Shown here: one piece after another, positions 1-8,800 of the stretch
Layout of the letters: the number at the start of each line of letters is the position of its first letter
Position numbering within the stretch: the stretch's first letter is position 1
Assembly (NCBI RefSeq): GCF_023923225.1
Contig: NZ_CP099489.1
Span: 3,100,001-3,164,000 of the forward strand
Source: Ornithinimicrobium faecis
Lineage (GTDB): Bacteria > Actinomycetota > Actinomycetes > Actinomycetales > Dermatophilaceae
Reading direction: 5' to 3'
Length of the DNA: 64,000 bases
The notes under the pieces: model-generated
Databases searched by the model: none
Told to the model about the DNA's origin: nothing
Seen by the model: only the letters and a program-made list of their open reading frames with translations
Translations under genes and position numbers: made by a program

Positions 1-2
1 TG

Positions 3-635
3 CAGGAGGTCGCCGCCCGCCTCGGCCACGTCGGCGCCAAGCTCGCGCCGTCCTTCCCGCGCGATGCCGTGCCGGCTGGCGCCGAGGCACAGTGGGCCTC
101 CTTCGGCGGCGAGGCCCTGGAGTGCACCATCTGGTGGGGCGATCTGGTGCAGCGCCCCGGCCGCTCGGCACAGGTCCACACCGGGCCTGCCGACGGGGGT
201 CAGTGGTTGGAGGTTCACGACGACGGGGGTGGGCCGGCGCCGGCCGCCGAGGTCGCGGACGAGGTGGGCGGCTGGCTCTATGAGCCGGACCGGGCTGTGC
301 TGCAGGCGGGGCTCACCGGCACCCTGGCCCGGCTCGTCCGGGGCATCGAGACGGCACCTGGGGCGGGCTACGTGACCGGACCGGACGAGGTGGACATCCC
401 GTGGGCGCGCAGGTTCCAGGTCCTGTCGGTCCACCCGCTCTCGGTCAAGCCACTGCGTCGCTGGGCCCGGGAATCTGACATCGGTGCCCTGACGATCAAG
501 AAGCGTGGGGTCTCCGTCGACCCGGACCGGCTGCGCCGAGATCTGCGACTGTCCGGCTCACGCGACGTCGTGGTGGTGCTGTCCCAGCTCGCCGGCCGCC
601 CGACGCTGATCGAGGTCGAGCCCGTCGTCACCTGA
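3..635 (+). CDS. class I SAM-dependent methyltransferase, C-terminal part (THUMP-like domain)
   Basis: The reading frame is open to the left edge of the window, so only the last 210 residues are seen and the SAM-binding core must lie mostly upstream. The final 75 residues (from RFQVLSVHPLSVK, through LTIKKRGVSVDPDRLR, to VVVLSQLAGRP) match the THUMP-like C-terminal domain found behind class I methyltransferase domains in actinobacteria. The family is presumed to methylate RNA, but the substrate is not known. The gene ends convergently with the GH3 lipoprotein gene, about 210 bases away. Identification rests on recognition of the C-terminal domain only. Confidence 0.75.
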   Translation, partial: QEVAARLGHVGAKLAPSFPRDAVPAGAEAQWASFGGEALECTIWWGDLVQRPGRSAQVHTGPADGGQWLEVHDDGGGPAPAAEVADEVGGWLYEPDRAVLQAGLTGTLARLVRGIETAPGAGYVTGPDEVDIPWARRFQVLSVHPLSVKPLRRWARESDIGALTIKKRGVSVDPDRLRRDLRLSGSRDVVVVLSQLAGRPTLIEVEPVVT

Positions 636-733
636 GCCGTCCGCCTCGCCTCAGCGTCAAGCGCGCAGCGACATTACCGCCGTCCCGTGCACACCAACCG
701 GCCCAAGGCGCACGCGTCATGCCCCTCGATCCC

Positions 734-831
734 GTGCATACGAACAGGCAATGTCAGAGGGCTCGTGACAACAGTGCAGGTCAGCGGCTTGCGTCAGCCC
801 ACGGAGCTCCACGTTGCCTGTTGGCGTGCAC
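734..831. repeat. imperfect inverted repeat between convergent genes
   Basis: Arms at 734-754 and 811-831 pair at about 16 of 21 positions and share the core AACAGGCAA/TTGCCTGTT. They are separated by 56 bases. The element fills the gap between two convergent genes, so it could act as a bidirectional terminator. Its right half (767-832) resembles a second copy near 56724-56793. The rest of the 636-843 gap shows nothing recognisable. Confidence 0.45.
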
Positions 832-843
832 GGCCACGATCGA

Positions 844-2742
844 TCAATGACCGCAGCCGGAGCCGATCGGGTGGTCCCCCACCGGTGTCGGGAGCGCCCC
901 TGGAGCCGTTGTCTCTCCGAGCAGCACCTGCACCAGGGCCTCCATGGTGGCGGGGTCTCGCCCGTAGGCCGCGATCAGCGCCGTGGACGCAGAACTGTCT
1001 GCCAGGGGGTAGGGCCGGTCGGTGGTGACCACGATGTCCCCACTGCCGGTGCCGGGGCCGCCCGCTCCGCCACCTGCCTGATAGGTCGACCCGCCCACGA
1101 GCACCACCGAGTCACCCGACCCGGTGCCAAGACCCGCTTCCTGCGCGGCCTCGGCGAGGTTGGCACGGTCGGTCTCGGTGCCGCCGCTGATGGTGATCGA
1201 GTCCCCCACGAGCCGCTCACCACAGGCACCGGTGAGCTGGGTCAGCCCTGCCGCGGCGGCCCGCACCGACAGGTCGTGCGCCGAGCCGATCACCGAGGCG
1301 CCAGGAGCGGGCACCTGCTGCTGGTGGCGCAGCGTGGCGACAACGCGGGCCGCGGAGTCCTCCAGGTCTGCTCGATCAAGCGTGCCGTCTGCGAGGGCGG
1401 CCACCACGGCATCCAGCGAGCCGATCGGGTCCGGCGGCATCAGCAGCACGTCGACACCGGCCAGCAGCGCCGACACCGCAGGGTGCTGATCGCCGGAGGC
1501 CTCCGTGATCGCGCCCATGTTGAGCGCGTCGGTGACCACCAGACCGGTGAACCCCAGATCCTCCTGCAGCAGACCGGTGAGCACCGCAGAGGAGAGGGTG
1601 GCCGGCTGGCCCGGGTCGATCGCGTCAACAACGATGTGCCCGGGCATCATCGCCGGCGCGCCGGCGTCGATCACCGCACGAAAGGGCACCAGGTCCCGCT
1701 CCTGCAGGGTGGCCAGGTCAGCGGTCTGCTCGGCCACCCCCAGATGGCTGTCCGTGGTGATGCTCCCGTGCCCGGGGAAGTGTTTGGCAACGGGCAGGAT
1801 GCCTGCGTCGGCGAAGCCGGCCAGTTCAGCGATGGCGGTCTGCGCCACCAGCTCGGGATCGCTCCCGGGTGACCTGGCTCCAATGGTCGGGTCCTGCGGA
1901 CCAATGGTGGTGTCGGCCGACGGCGCGAAAACGACGGTGTAGCCCAGGGCGCGCAACTGCTCCCCCGAGGCCTGCGTGACCTCCTGGGTCAGCTCCGGGT
2001 CGCGTGCGGCACCCAGGGCCATGGCGGCGGGCCAGTGATCAAGCGGGGCGCCGACGCGGGTGATCGGACCGCCCTCTTGATCGATGCCCAGGAAGGCCGG
2101 CCAGTCGCGCCCACTGTCGGTGACCGCGTCCTGCACGGCCCCGGTCAGCTCGGTGAGCAGGGGCACCCGCGAGTCCACTGCTTCCGGCACGTTGGCGCCC
2201 AGGGTGATGACTCCAGCGAGGTGGTGCTCGCGCACGAGGTCAGCGGCAGCGCCGGCATCAGTGCCCTGATAGGACGCCACGATCAGTTGACCGACCAGCT
2301 CTCGGTCGGTGAGGTCGCTGACGTCCTCGCGCGCCGTGGTGATCTCATCCGGCGTCGGCAGACCCAGGCTGGCAGGAGCCGCCCCGGAGGATGAGGTGGC
2401 ACTCGGGTCGGGGGTGCTCGGGTCGGGGGTGCTCGGGTCGCCGGTGCTCGGCGACGTGGACGGGTCAGGCGTTGCCCCGGGGGTCTGCGAGGGGCTCTGC
2501 GTCGTGGGAGCGCCACCGCCCGGCTCGCTGTTGCTCTGGCCGTCGGTCGTGGCCACCGACGAGGACGATGTGCCGAGGACCTCTCCCCCGCCGCTGCACG
2601 CGGTCAGCACCAGCACGGAGGCGGTGAGCGCGGCCACCAGGCTGCGCGTGCCCGCACTGCCAGCGCGGCGCGCACTGCCACCACTGCCAGCACGGCCTGG
2701 GCGGCCGGTGCTCGTGCCGGCCCTCCGCGCCCCACTGCTCAC
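844..2742 (-). CDS. GH3-family beta-N-acetylhexosaminidase-like lipoprotein
   Basis: A secreted glycoside hydrolase family 3 protein of 632 residues, probably removing N-acetylglucosamine from muropeptides or glycans outside the membrane. A basic N-terminus is followed by a hydrophobic segment and a lipobox LTAC with Cys49, so it should be a lipoprotein. A Ser/Thr/Pro/Asp-rich linker (repeated STPDP) runs to about residue 130. The GH3 barrel then shows GIDQEGG, the signature KHFPGHG near residue 318, and VVTDALNMG, whose Asp near residue 404 is the expected nucleophile. The GTG start overlaps the tsaD stop (GTGA), which decides the start over longer in-frame possibilities and implies translational coupling. 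The exact substrate is inferred. Confidence 0.85.
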   Translation of the reverse strand: MSSGARRAGTSTGRPGRAGSGGSARRAGSAGTRSLVAALTASVLVLTACSGGGEVLGTSSSSVATTDGQSNSEPGGGAPTTQSPSQTPGATPDPSTSPSTGDPSTPDPSTPDPSATSSSGAAPASLGLPTPDEITTAREDVSDLTDRELVGQLIVASYQGTDAGAAADLVREHHLAGVITLGANVPEAVDSRVPLLTELTGAVQDAVTDSGRDWPAFLGIDQEGGPITRVGAPLDHWPAAMALGAARDPELTQEVTQASGEQLRALGYTVVFAPSADTTIGPQDPTIGARSPGSDPELVAQTAIAELAGFADAGILPVAKHFPGHGSITTDSHLGVAEQTADLATLQERDLVPFRAVIDAGAPAMMPGHIVVDAIDPGQPATLSSAVLTGLLQEDLGFTGLVVTDALNMGAITEASGDQHPAVSALLAGVDVLLMPPDPIGSLDAVVAALADGTLDRADLEDSAARVVATLRHQQQVPAPGASVIGSAHDLSVRAAAAGLTQLTGACGERLVGDSITISGGTETDRANLAEAAQEAGLGTGSGDSVVLVGGSTYQAGGGAGGPGTGSGDIVVTTDRPYPLADSSASTALIAAYGRDPATMEALVQVLLGETTAPGALPTPVGDHPIGSGCGH

Positions 2743-3800
2743 GAGGCCAGCCTGATCCCCGGTCGGATCTGCTCCACCGGCTGAGAGGAGTCGGCCGGGA
2801 TGTCCAACGGGGACGACTCGTGCCCCGCGGCGATCAGCAGCGACCCGAGAGCGGCGACCATGGCACCGTTGTCGGTGCACAGGTCGCGCCGCGGGACGCG
2901 CAGGCGGATGCCGGCCTCGGCACACCGCTGTTCCAACAGCTCGCGCAGCCGCCCGTTGGCTGCCACGCCACCACCGAGCTGCAGGTCCATCACGTCGTGC
3001 TCGGTGCAGGCCAGCACAGCCTTGCGGGTGAGCACATCCACGACGGCCTCCTGGAAGGACGCGGCAACGTCGGCGACGGGCACCGGCTCACCGGCGCGTT
3101 CCTGCGCCTGCACCCACCGGACCACCGAGGACTTCAGCCCACTGAAAGAGAAGTCATAGCGGTGCCGCTCCATGTCCCTCCCGGAGGTCAGTCCGCGCGG
3201 GAACCTGATGGCCCTGGGGTCACCCTCACGAGCGACCCGGTCGATGTGCGGCCCACCCGGATAGGGCAGCCCCAGCACTCGAGCGACCTTGTCGAAGGCC
3301 TCACCCGCGGCGTCGTCAATGGTGGCCCCGAGAGAGCGGATGTCGCTGGTGATGTCAGGGACGTGCAACAGATTGGTGTGCCCCCCGGAGACCAGCAGGG
3401 CCATCATCGGCTGTGGCAGCGGGCCATGGTCCAGCACGTCCACTGCGACGTGGGCCCCCAGGTGGTTGACGCCATAGAGCGGCACACCCAGTGCCAGCGA
3501 CAGCGTCTTGGCGGCGGCCACCCCCACCAGCAGCGCCCCGGCCAGACCAGGGCCAGCGGTGACCGCGACCGCGTCCACATCACTCAACTGCACGCCCGCA
3601 TCGGAGCAGGCGCGCTGGATCATCGGCACCATCGCTTCCAGGTGCGCGCGGCTGGCGACCTCGGGCACGACCCCACCGAAGCGGGCATGCTGCTCCACAC
3701 TGCTGGCGACAGCATTGGCCAACAGCGTGGTGCCGCGGACCAGCCCGATCCCGGTCTCGTCGCAGCTGCTCTCGACTCCCAGCACCAGTGGGTCACCCAC
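2739..3800 (-). CDS. tsaD: tRNA N6-threonylcarbamoyladenosine transferase TsaD
   Basis: Catalytic subunit of the t6A machinery, which transfers the threonylcarbamoyl group to A37 of ANN-decoding tRNAs in the cytoplasm. The 353-residue protein starts [17 protein letters not shown], the typical N-terminus of the family. It contains ASRAH (metal-binding region), [10 protein letters not shown] and a C-terminal CTDNGAM motif. The GTG start at 3800 lies inside the end of rimI (8-base overlap) and gives the usual length; upstream codons would add residues with no family match. It sits in the order tsaB-rimI-tsaD that is common in actinobacteria. tsaE and tsaC are not in the window. Confidence 0.95.
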   Translation of the reverse strand: MGDPLVLGVESSCDETGIGLVRGTTLLANAVASSVEQHARFGGVVPEVASRAHLEAMVPMIQRACSDAGVQLSDVDAVAVTAGPGLAGALLVGVAAAKTLSLALGVPLYGVNHLGAHVAVDVLDHGPLPQPMMALLVSGGHTNLLHVPDITSDIRSLGATIDDAAGEAFDKVARVLGLPYPGGPHIDRVAREGDPRAIRFPRGLTSGRDMERHRYDFSFSGLKSSVVRWVQAQERAGEPVPVADVAASFQEAVVDVLTRKAVLACTEHDVMDLQLGGGVAANGRLRELLEQRCAEAGIRLRVPRRDLCTDNGAMVAALGSLLIAAGHESSPLDIPADSSQPVEQIRPGIRLAS

Positions 3801-4287
3801 GGGCCACCACCTCTTTCCGCATGATAAGCGCATCGACCCGCCGGTAGTCTTGTCGGGGGGTACCCGAGGGGCGGAGCCCCCCGGGCGGGTAATACCCGCG
3901 GCGCCGGTGCACCTCCGCGAACCCGTGCCGGTCATACAGCCGGATCGCCGCCTCGTTGTCTGCCCGGGCCTCCAGCATCACCTGGGTCGCACCGGCCGCC
4001 GCCGCACGGTCCACGAGCCGTTCGAGCAGGACGGTGCCCAGGGCCTGTCCGCGCAGGACCGGGTCGACCGCGATGGTCATCACATCGGCGGTCTCTCCGC
4101 CCAGATCCAGGCCCCCATAGCCGAGCACCCGCTCGTCCTCCAGCACCACGTAGTCACGCCGTGGCCTGGCGGCCAGCTCGGCCCAGAAGGTGCCCTGCGA
4201 CCAGGCGTCCTGGGGGAAGGAGGCAGCCTCGATGCGGTGCACCTCCGGCAGGTCCTGCCATCGCATCGCCCGCACGGTCTGACTCAC
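3793..4287 (-). CDS. rimI: ribosomal protein S18 alanine N-acetyltransferase RimI
   Basis: A GNAT acetyltransferase of 164 residues that in bacteria acetylates the N-terminal alanine of ribosomal protein S18. It shows the GNAT core: [18 protein letters not shown] (acetyl-CoA pyrophosphate loop, with QxxGxG rendered RGQALG) and [18 protein letters not shown], with YYPPGG near the end. Its GTG start overlaps the tsaB stop (GTGA) and its end overlaps tsaD. Position between tsaB and tsaD supports RimI over other GNATs; the true substrate is inferred from that synteny. Confidence 0.88.
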   Translation of the reverse strand: MSQTVRAMRWQDLPEVHRIEAASFPQDAWSQGTFWAELAARPRRDYVVLEDERVLGYGGLDLGGETADVMTIAVDPVLRGQALGTVLLERLVDRAAAAGATQVMLEARADNEAAIRLYDRHGFAEVHRRRGYYPPGGLRPSGTPRQDYRRVDALIMRKEVVARG

Positions 4288-4979
4288 GAGGCCACCTTGG
4301 GCGGCCCCGGCTCGGTGGCGTCTGGGCGGCGCAGATAGAGCGGCTCGGGAGGCAGCAGTATGCCGTGGCCCGGCGTCGCGTCCTGGTCGGCACCGGCGGT
4401 GAGGGCTCGGTGGGCGACGATGCCGATCCAGCCGGGCGCCACGTCCGTGGGGGCATCATCGGCGGCCCGGGTCAACACGTCATAGAGCAACGGGCCCTGC
4501 CCGACCGCGGGCAGGGCGCGCACGGACGCAGGCAGGTCGGCCGCGCGGGCGACGTCCGGACCGCCGGTGCGGTGCGCGACGCCGTTGGCCACGGCAAACT
4601 GCGCCCAGTAGACCTCCTTGCGCCGGGCATCGGTGGCCACCAGGAAGGGACCGTCCACAACCTGCTCGGCGACGGCCTGCTCGGCCAGCGCGTCCAGGGA
4701 GCAGATGCCGTGGACCGGGATGCCCCGCACCTGCCCGAGGACCAGTCCGGTGACCACACCGACCCGCAGGCCGGTGAACGGACCCGGACCGACGCCGACA
4801 GCGACAGCGCTGAGGTCCGCGACCCTGACGCCGGCCGTGGCCAGGGCCTGGTCCATGGCCGGGGCCAGCAGCTCCCCGTGGCGGCGCGAGTCCTGGTGGG
4901 TCACCTCGGCCAGGACCCGGCCGTCGTCGAGGACGGCGGCGCCGAGGGATCCGGTGGCGGTGTCGAGGGCGAGCAGCAC
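4284..4979 (-). CDS. tsaB: t6A biosynthesis protein TsaB
   Basis: A 231-residue ASKHA-fold partner that dimerises with TsaD and is needed for t6A formation. It begins MLLALDTATGSLGAAVLDD and contains VAVGVGPGPFTGLRVG, both family signatures, and is close to the usual length. It is the first gene of the tsaB-rimI-tsaD-GH3 run. The GTG start is preceded six bases upstream by a TAGCCT -10 hexamer, so the mRNA may be leaderless from here. Confidence 0.93.
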   Translation of the reverse strand: MLLALDTATGSLGAAVLDDGRVLAEVTHQDSRRHGELLAPAMDQALATAGVRVADLSAVAVGVGPGPFTGLRVGVVTGLVLGQVRGIPVHGICSLDALAEQAVAEQVVDGPFLVATDARRKEVYWAQFAVANGVAHRTGGPDVARAADLPASVRALPAVGQGPLLYDVLTRAADDAPTDVAPGWIGIVAHRALTAGADQDATPGHGILLPPEPLYLRRPDATEPGPPKVAS

Positions 4980-4985
4980 CGCACC

Positions 4986-4991
4986 AGGCTA
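4986..4991 (-). promoter_or_regulatory. tsaB: candidate -10 element of tsaB operon (leaderless)
   Basis: TAGCCT on the minus strand fits TANNNT and ends six bases before the tsaB GTG. No clear -35 is seen. It would let the tsaB-rimI-tsaD-GH3 operon be transcribed independently of the upstream HD-domain genes. Confidence 0.45.
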
Positions 4992-5059
4992 CGTCTTCTG
5001 GGGTGTGACACCGCACCTCATGATGTCCCAGGGCGGCTGGAGCCACGGTCGTGCTGTGC

Positions 5060-6385
5060 TCAGACGTCCAGCTCGGCGATCTCGCTCGGTGTCACACGGC
5101 CCTCACGCACGAGCACCCGGCACAGCGAGCGAACCACCAGCGGGTCGTACTCGTAGCCCAGATTGAGACGGATCCGCTGCAGTGCCTTGATCGTGGCCGG
5201 ACGCCGTGTGGAGGCGGCGGTGAGGTCGTCGAAGGCGTTGCTGACCTTGAGGATCCGGCACAGCAGGCTCACATCGCGTGAGTCCCGGCCGTAGCGGTAG
5301 GGCGCGGCCTGGCCGGCAACGATCAGCGACAACCGACTCAGCTCGGCGGTCCGCGCCAGGATCGAGGCCCCCGTGTTGGCGATGCGGCGCTGGTCCAGTG
5401 GCGAGATGTCGACCGTGGCACCGCCCGGGATCTGACGCTGCAGGGTGACCTGCCCGAGGTCGTGCAGGAGCGCGGCATACTCCAGATCGACCAGGTCGCG
5501 CTCCGCCAGCCCCAGGTCGCGCCCCAGCGCCAGGGACAGGTGCGCCACCCGCACCGCGTGACCCTGCGTGGTGAACCCACCCTGGTCGGTGATCCGGGAC
5601 AGCGACCGGATGGTCTGACGCTGCGCATCGCGGACCAACGACTGCCGACTGACCGCGAGCTGGAGCAGCAGGAGAGGGGCAAGGAAGAGCGGGATCGCAA
5701 TGGACCCCAGGGCGCCGACAGCAAGGGCGAGCACGACGGAGCTGGTGGCGGTCGCCAGGGCGAGAGGACCCACGGCGCCCACCTCGTCGACCAGGGACTG
5801 CCACAGGAGGGCATGTGTGCTGGTCGAGTGCTGCATGGCCAGCAGCGTGAGTTGCACGAGCATCGCCGCCACGCCGACGAGGAGCATCGTCATGGCGGTC
5901 AACCACAGGATGTCCTCCCACTCGACGGCCCAGTCGGCCAGGGGGCGCCCACCCAGCGGCAGCTCACGATAGAGCAGTGCGGTGAGGGTGACGACCAGCA
6001 CTCGCGAGGCGATCTGAGGCGCCACGAAGGCGCCGATCCCGATCCACTGGCGCAGGGCCTGACCGAACAGGGTGGCCAGGCCGACGACCACGATCACCAG
6101 GCCAGCGGAATAGCCCGCAGCAATGTCTCCTGGCAGGGCGGTGGTCATCGGCATGGCCAGGGCAGCGGCCAGCGCAATGGGCGGGAAGTCGCGCGTGCCG
6201 AGCACGTTGACTCGCCACAGCTCACCCACCACGATCGTGACCGCATAGACCAGGGCGACGCCCCAGCCGGTCGGGGCGACCTCGCCGACGAGCAGGACAG
6301 CCTGCACGGTCGCGGCGATCATGATCACCCCGGCCAGCCAGATCAGCAGTTGGGAGCGCGAGCGCATCCTGCCGGCCCGCTTCAC
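5060..6385 (-). CDS. membrane protein with degenerate HD-GYP-like domain
   Basis: A 441-residue protein. About the first 240 residues hold six or more hydrophobic segments; the C-terminal 180 residues form an HD-type domain with YAALLHDLGQ. In active HD-GYP phosphodiesterases this motif is followed by Lys and by later His and GYP residues. Here those later positions read VAGQAAPYRYGRDSRD and KVSNAFDDLTA, so the second metal/GYP site looks lost. It may be a regulatory or non-cyclic-di-GMP homologue. The GTG start overlaps the stop of the preceding HD-GYP gene (GTGA), so the two are translationally coupled. Confidence 0.75.
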   Translation of the reverse strand: MKRAGRMRSRSQLLIWLAGVIMIAATVQAVLLVGEVAPTGWGVALVYAVTIVVGELWRVNVLGTRDFPPIALAAALAMPMTTALPGDIAAGYSAGLVIVVVGLATLFGQALRQWIGIGAFVAPQIASRVLVVTLTALLYRELPLGGRPLADWAVEWEDILWLTAMTMLLVGVAAMLVQLTLLAMQHSTSTHALLWQSLVDEVGAVGPLALATATSSVVLALAVGALGSIAIPLFLAPLLLLQLAVSRQSLVRDAQRQTIRSLSRITDQGGFTTQGHAVRVAHLSLALGRDLGLAERDLVDLEYAALLHDLGQVTLQRQIPGGATVDISPLDQRRIANTGASILARTAELSRLSLIVAGQAAPYRYGRDSRDVSLLCRILKVSNAFDDLTAASTRRPATIKALQRIRLNLGYEYDPLVVRSLCRVLVREGRVTPSEIAELDV

Positions 6386-7830
6386 CTGGTCACCTCCCCG
6401 TCAGGCGACCACTCGGCATACAGATCGCTGACCAGGGGGTCGTCGTGGTCGTGGGCATCGCCCACGACGGACCGCACGTCGTCCTCGATGACCGTCGGCC
6501 ACCACCGTCGGGTGGCGAGGGCCTCCGCCAGCGCCTCAACGACAGCCGCATCCAGGTGGGTGCCGGTCCTGGCCCGCAGCACCTCCAGCGCCTTGTCCTG
6601 ATCAAGTGCCGCGCGATAGGACCGGGTCGTGGTGAGGGAGTCGAAGGCGTCAGCTGCCGCGATCACCCGGGCGAACAACGGGATGTCCTCCCCCGACAGG
6701 CCGGTCGGGTAGCCGCGACCATCCATCCGCTCGTGGTGGTGCAAGACCCCGAGCATGGCACCGCCCAGGAAGTCGATGCCCTCCAGCATGCGCACGCCGG
6801 CCTCGGGGTGGGTGGTGATCGTGACCAGGTAGTCGACGTCGACGGGGCCGCTGGCGCGCGGGACGCGAGGAGCAGCAGCGATCAGACCGATGTCGTGCAG
6901 CAGCGCGGCGTAGTGCAGGGCCTCGCTGCCTACAGTGTCGATGCCGACCCTGGGTGCGATGCGGTCGCAGAGCTCGGCCACGCGCGCGCTGTGGCCGGCA
7001 GAGTAGGGGTTGGCCTCCTCCAGCGCTGCCACGATGGTGCGGACGGTGCGCAGGTGCGAGCGCCGCTCCACGGCGTCGCGACTGAGCGTCCATTGCGCGA
7101 TAAACATGGGCCCCAGGATGAGCACGGCGCTGAAGGTCCCGACCCCCACCGGGGCCCAGAGCACGACGAACAGGAAAGCGATCAGGGCATGGGTCAGATA
7201 GCCGCCCCCGACCCGACGCAGCGTCCGGAGCGCGACGTCCCAGACCCGGGCCCCACTAACAGCACGGGCCATCCCGCCGATGAGCAGACAGTTGAGGAGC
7301 GTCATCACGACGTAGCCGACGACGAGCGGGACCGCAACGCGCAACAACAGGTCGAGTGGCGATAGGTCTCGATTGTCGTCGGGTGAGACGCCTCCCGCGA
7401 AGATATACACGAGGCCGCCCACCCCACCGACGACCCCCGTCATGCCGGCGTTGAAGAGTCTGGTCCGCAGCCGCTGCGAGCGCACGCTGCCCAGGTAGGA
7501 CAGGAAACCGACGATGACGGCACCGGTCGGGCCCGCCAGGGGCAGCGCCGCGGCCAGGATCACGGTGGCGACCGAGACGCCGAGGTGGGGGCCGAGGTCA
7601 CGCTCGCGCAGGGACGAGCCCAGGATGCCCAGGCCGGTCAGGACCGCGACAACGACGCCGGACGGGGGGCGACCCACCTGCAGGGCCACCAGCCCCAGAG
7701 CCAGGGCCAGCAGGCACACCGCCGTGACATAGCCCGCCACAGCGACGCTCGTCTGGTCGGCAGGATGCGTGGGCCGAGACTGCACCCGGGCAGACTGAAG
7801 CGGCGCCGACACCTGATATTTGTCAGGCAT
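6382..7830 (-). CDS. membrane-anchored HD-GYP domain protein (putative cyclic-di-GMP phosphodiesterase)
   Basis: A 482-residue protein. Roughly residues 30-260 are polytopic membrane segments, and the C-terminal 220 residues form an HD-GYP domain: GHSARVAELC, YAALLHDIGLI, ITTHPEAGVRML, HHHERMDGRGYPTGLSGEDI and ARVIAAADAFDSLTT. Most metal ligands and a GYP motif are present, so phosphodiesterase activity is plausible, although the usual Lys after HDIG is Leu. The ATG start lies 38 bases after a 25-codon ORF on the same strand. It is coupled to the second HD-domain gene downstream. Substrate and sensed signal are unknown. Confidence 0.8.
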   Translation of the reverse strand: MPDKYQVSAPLQSARVQSRPTHPADQTSVAVAGYVTAVCLLALALGLVALQVGRPPSGVVVAVLTGLGILGSSLRERDLGPHLGVSVATVILAAALPLAGPTGAVIVGFLSYLGSVRSQRLRTRLFNAGMTGVVGGVGGLVYIFAGGVSPDDNRDLSPLDLLLRVAVPLVVGYVVMTLLNCLLIGGMARAVSGARVWDVALRTLRRVGGGYLTHALIAFLFVVLWAPVGVGTFSAVLILGPMFIAQWTLSRDAVERRSHLRTVRTIVAALEEANPYSAGHSARVAELCDRIAPRVGIDTVGSEALHYAALLHDIGLIAAAPRVPRASGPVDVDYLVTITTHPEAGVRMLEGIDFLGGAMLGVLHHHERMDGRGYPTGLSGEDIPLFARVIAAADAFDSLTTTRSYRAALDQDKALEVLRARTGTHLDAAVVEALAEALATRRWWPTVIEDDVRSVVGDAHDHDDPLVSDLYAEWSPDGEVTR

Positions 7831-7868
7831 CGACGCCGCTCAGAAACTCAGTCAACCAGGGGGACCGT

Positions 7869-7946
7869 TCAGTCCTCCCAGCTAATGATGTCGGTGAATC
7901 CACCGCCACCAAAGCCATTCAGCATGTTCATCAGTGCTGCGATCAT
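7869..7946 (-). CDS. 25-residue peptide upstream of the HD-GYP genes
   Basis: An ATG is preceded at 8 bases by a strong GGAAGGA ribosome-binding site and opens a 25-codon frame. The peptide starts MIAALMNML, has a Gly-rich core GFGGGGF and ends DIISWED. It is hydrophobic/amphipathic at the N-terminus and acidic at the end. It is 38 bases upstream of the HD-GYP gene in the same direction, so it is probably in the same transcript. No known family is recognised. It could be a signalling or regulatory peptide, or a translated leader that couples expression. Coding status rests on the ribosome-binding site and context. Confidence 0.55.
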   Translation of the reverse strand: MIAALMNMLNGFGGGGFTDIISWED

Positions 7947-8054
7947 CGTCTCAGTCCTTCCCGGGGCCGATACTTTGGTTGTCCTTGCACGTCGCCCCTC
8001 CTGCGCGGGCGGCATGCGCAAACATGGTCATAGGGTGTCACATCTTGCGAGGAG

Positions 8055-8083
8055 TTGACATGCCCATGGCGCAATTCTAAGCA
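8055..8083 (+). promoter_or_regulatory. weak candidate promoter upstream of bL37
   Basis: A perfect TTGACA (8055-8060) is followed after 17 bases by TAAGCA, a poor -10. If real, it would give a 5' leader of about 210 bases before the bL37 gene. The rest of 7947-8298 holds no gene that can be supported. Confidence 0.25.
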
Positions 8084-8298
8084 TTCTTTGCCGAATCCTT
8101 ACCATTCGGACGCTCTTCTGCGGAGTTTGTGCGTGGACCACGCACGGTTGGCTCGCAGAACCCTCCCGGCACTGGGGTCTCGACCGCCAGAGTCTGTGCC
8201 AGAATGGGCAGCCGGACCGGTGGATCACCAGCGCCCCACCACGCGCCCCGCGTGGGGGCTCGCCGGCCACCGCAGTGCCCCAACCGTGAGGAGATGCC

Positions 8299-8373
8299 AT
8301 GAGCAAGCGTGCCCGCAAGCGCCGTGACCGCAAGAAGAAGGCCGCCAACCACGGCCGCAAGCCCAACGCCTGA
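8299..8373 (+). CDS. 50S ribosomal protein bL37
   Basis: A 24-residue, very basic protein starting MSKRARKRRDRKKK and ending AANHGRKPNA. Length and the ANHGxxPN ending match bL37, the small actinobacterial large-subunit protein first described from mycobacterial ribosome structures. A GAGGAG ribosome-binding site lies just upstream of the ATG, and a strong terminator follows about 40 bases after the stop. It stands alone on the plus strand, converging with sigR-rsrA. Confidence 0.85.
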   Translation: MSKRARKRRDRKKKAANHGRKPNA

Positions 8374-8414
8374 CCAGCTCCGGCGCACCGCCTCAACACC
8401 AGGCGCTGTGCCAG

Positions 8415-8461
8415 ACACAGAAGGACCCCGTCGCCCTCGTGGGCACGGGGTCCTTCTGTGT
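8415..8461. terminator. bidirectional hairpin terminator
   Basis: A perfect 17-bp stem (8415-8431 with 8445-8461) encloses a 13-base loop, with no long T-tract. It lies between the convergent bL37 and rsrA genes and probably serves both. Confidence 0.8.
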
Positions 8462-8515
8462 TGCTGACGAGGCCGTGTTCTGGCGCCGGTGACCGCTGGA
8501 CGGTGACCCAGACGG

Positions 8516-8800
8516 TCAGGCGCGGCCGTCGCCGAGGTGCTCGGTGATCGTGATGGTGCTGATCCGCGCCATGATCTGGGTGCGCAGGGCGGCCGGCGCG
8601 GCCTCCGAGCTGCACGCCCGCTTGACCATCTCCTTCAGGAGCAGGTCACGCTCGTACTCGCGCAGACAGGACCCACACGCATCCAGGTGCTCCCGGATCC
8701 GCACGCCGTCCTCCTCGGCTGCCTCATGGTCGACATACTCAAACAGGCGCAGCACGACCTGCGCGCAATCGGTCTGTTGACTGTGCTCCGACTGGCTCAT
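8516..8800 (-). CDS. rsrA: mycothiol-system zinc anti-sigma factor RsrA
   Basis: A 94-residue zinc-binding anti-sigma factor that holds SigR inactive in the cytoplasm until thiol oxidation breaks the zinc site. The ligands of the family are visible: Cys12, then the H-x3-C-x2-C motif in HLDACGSCL. The ATG overlaps the sigR stop by four bases (ATGA), the standard translationally coupled arrangement. Length fits the family (about 95-105 residues). Confidence 0.92.
   Translation of the reverse strand: MSQSEHSQQTDCAQVVLRLFEYVDHEAAEEDGVRIREHLDACGSCLREYERDLLLKEMVKRACSSEAAPAALRTQIMARISTITITEHLGDGRA

Noticed and set aside
2820..3824. Long plus-strand frame antisense to tsaD
   Set aside because: No family resemblance; it is the antisense of a well-supported gene, as is common in GC-rich DNA.
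8055..8327. 90-codon plus-strand frame before bL37
   Set aside because: No ribosome-binding site, no family resemblance, and it overlaps the bL37 start in another frame.
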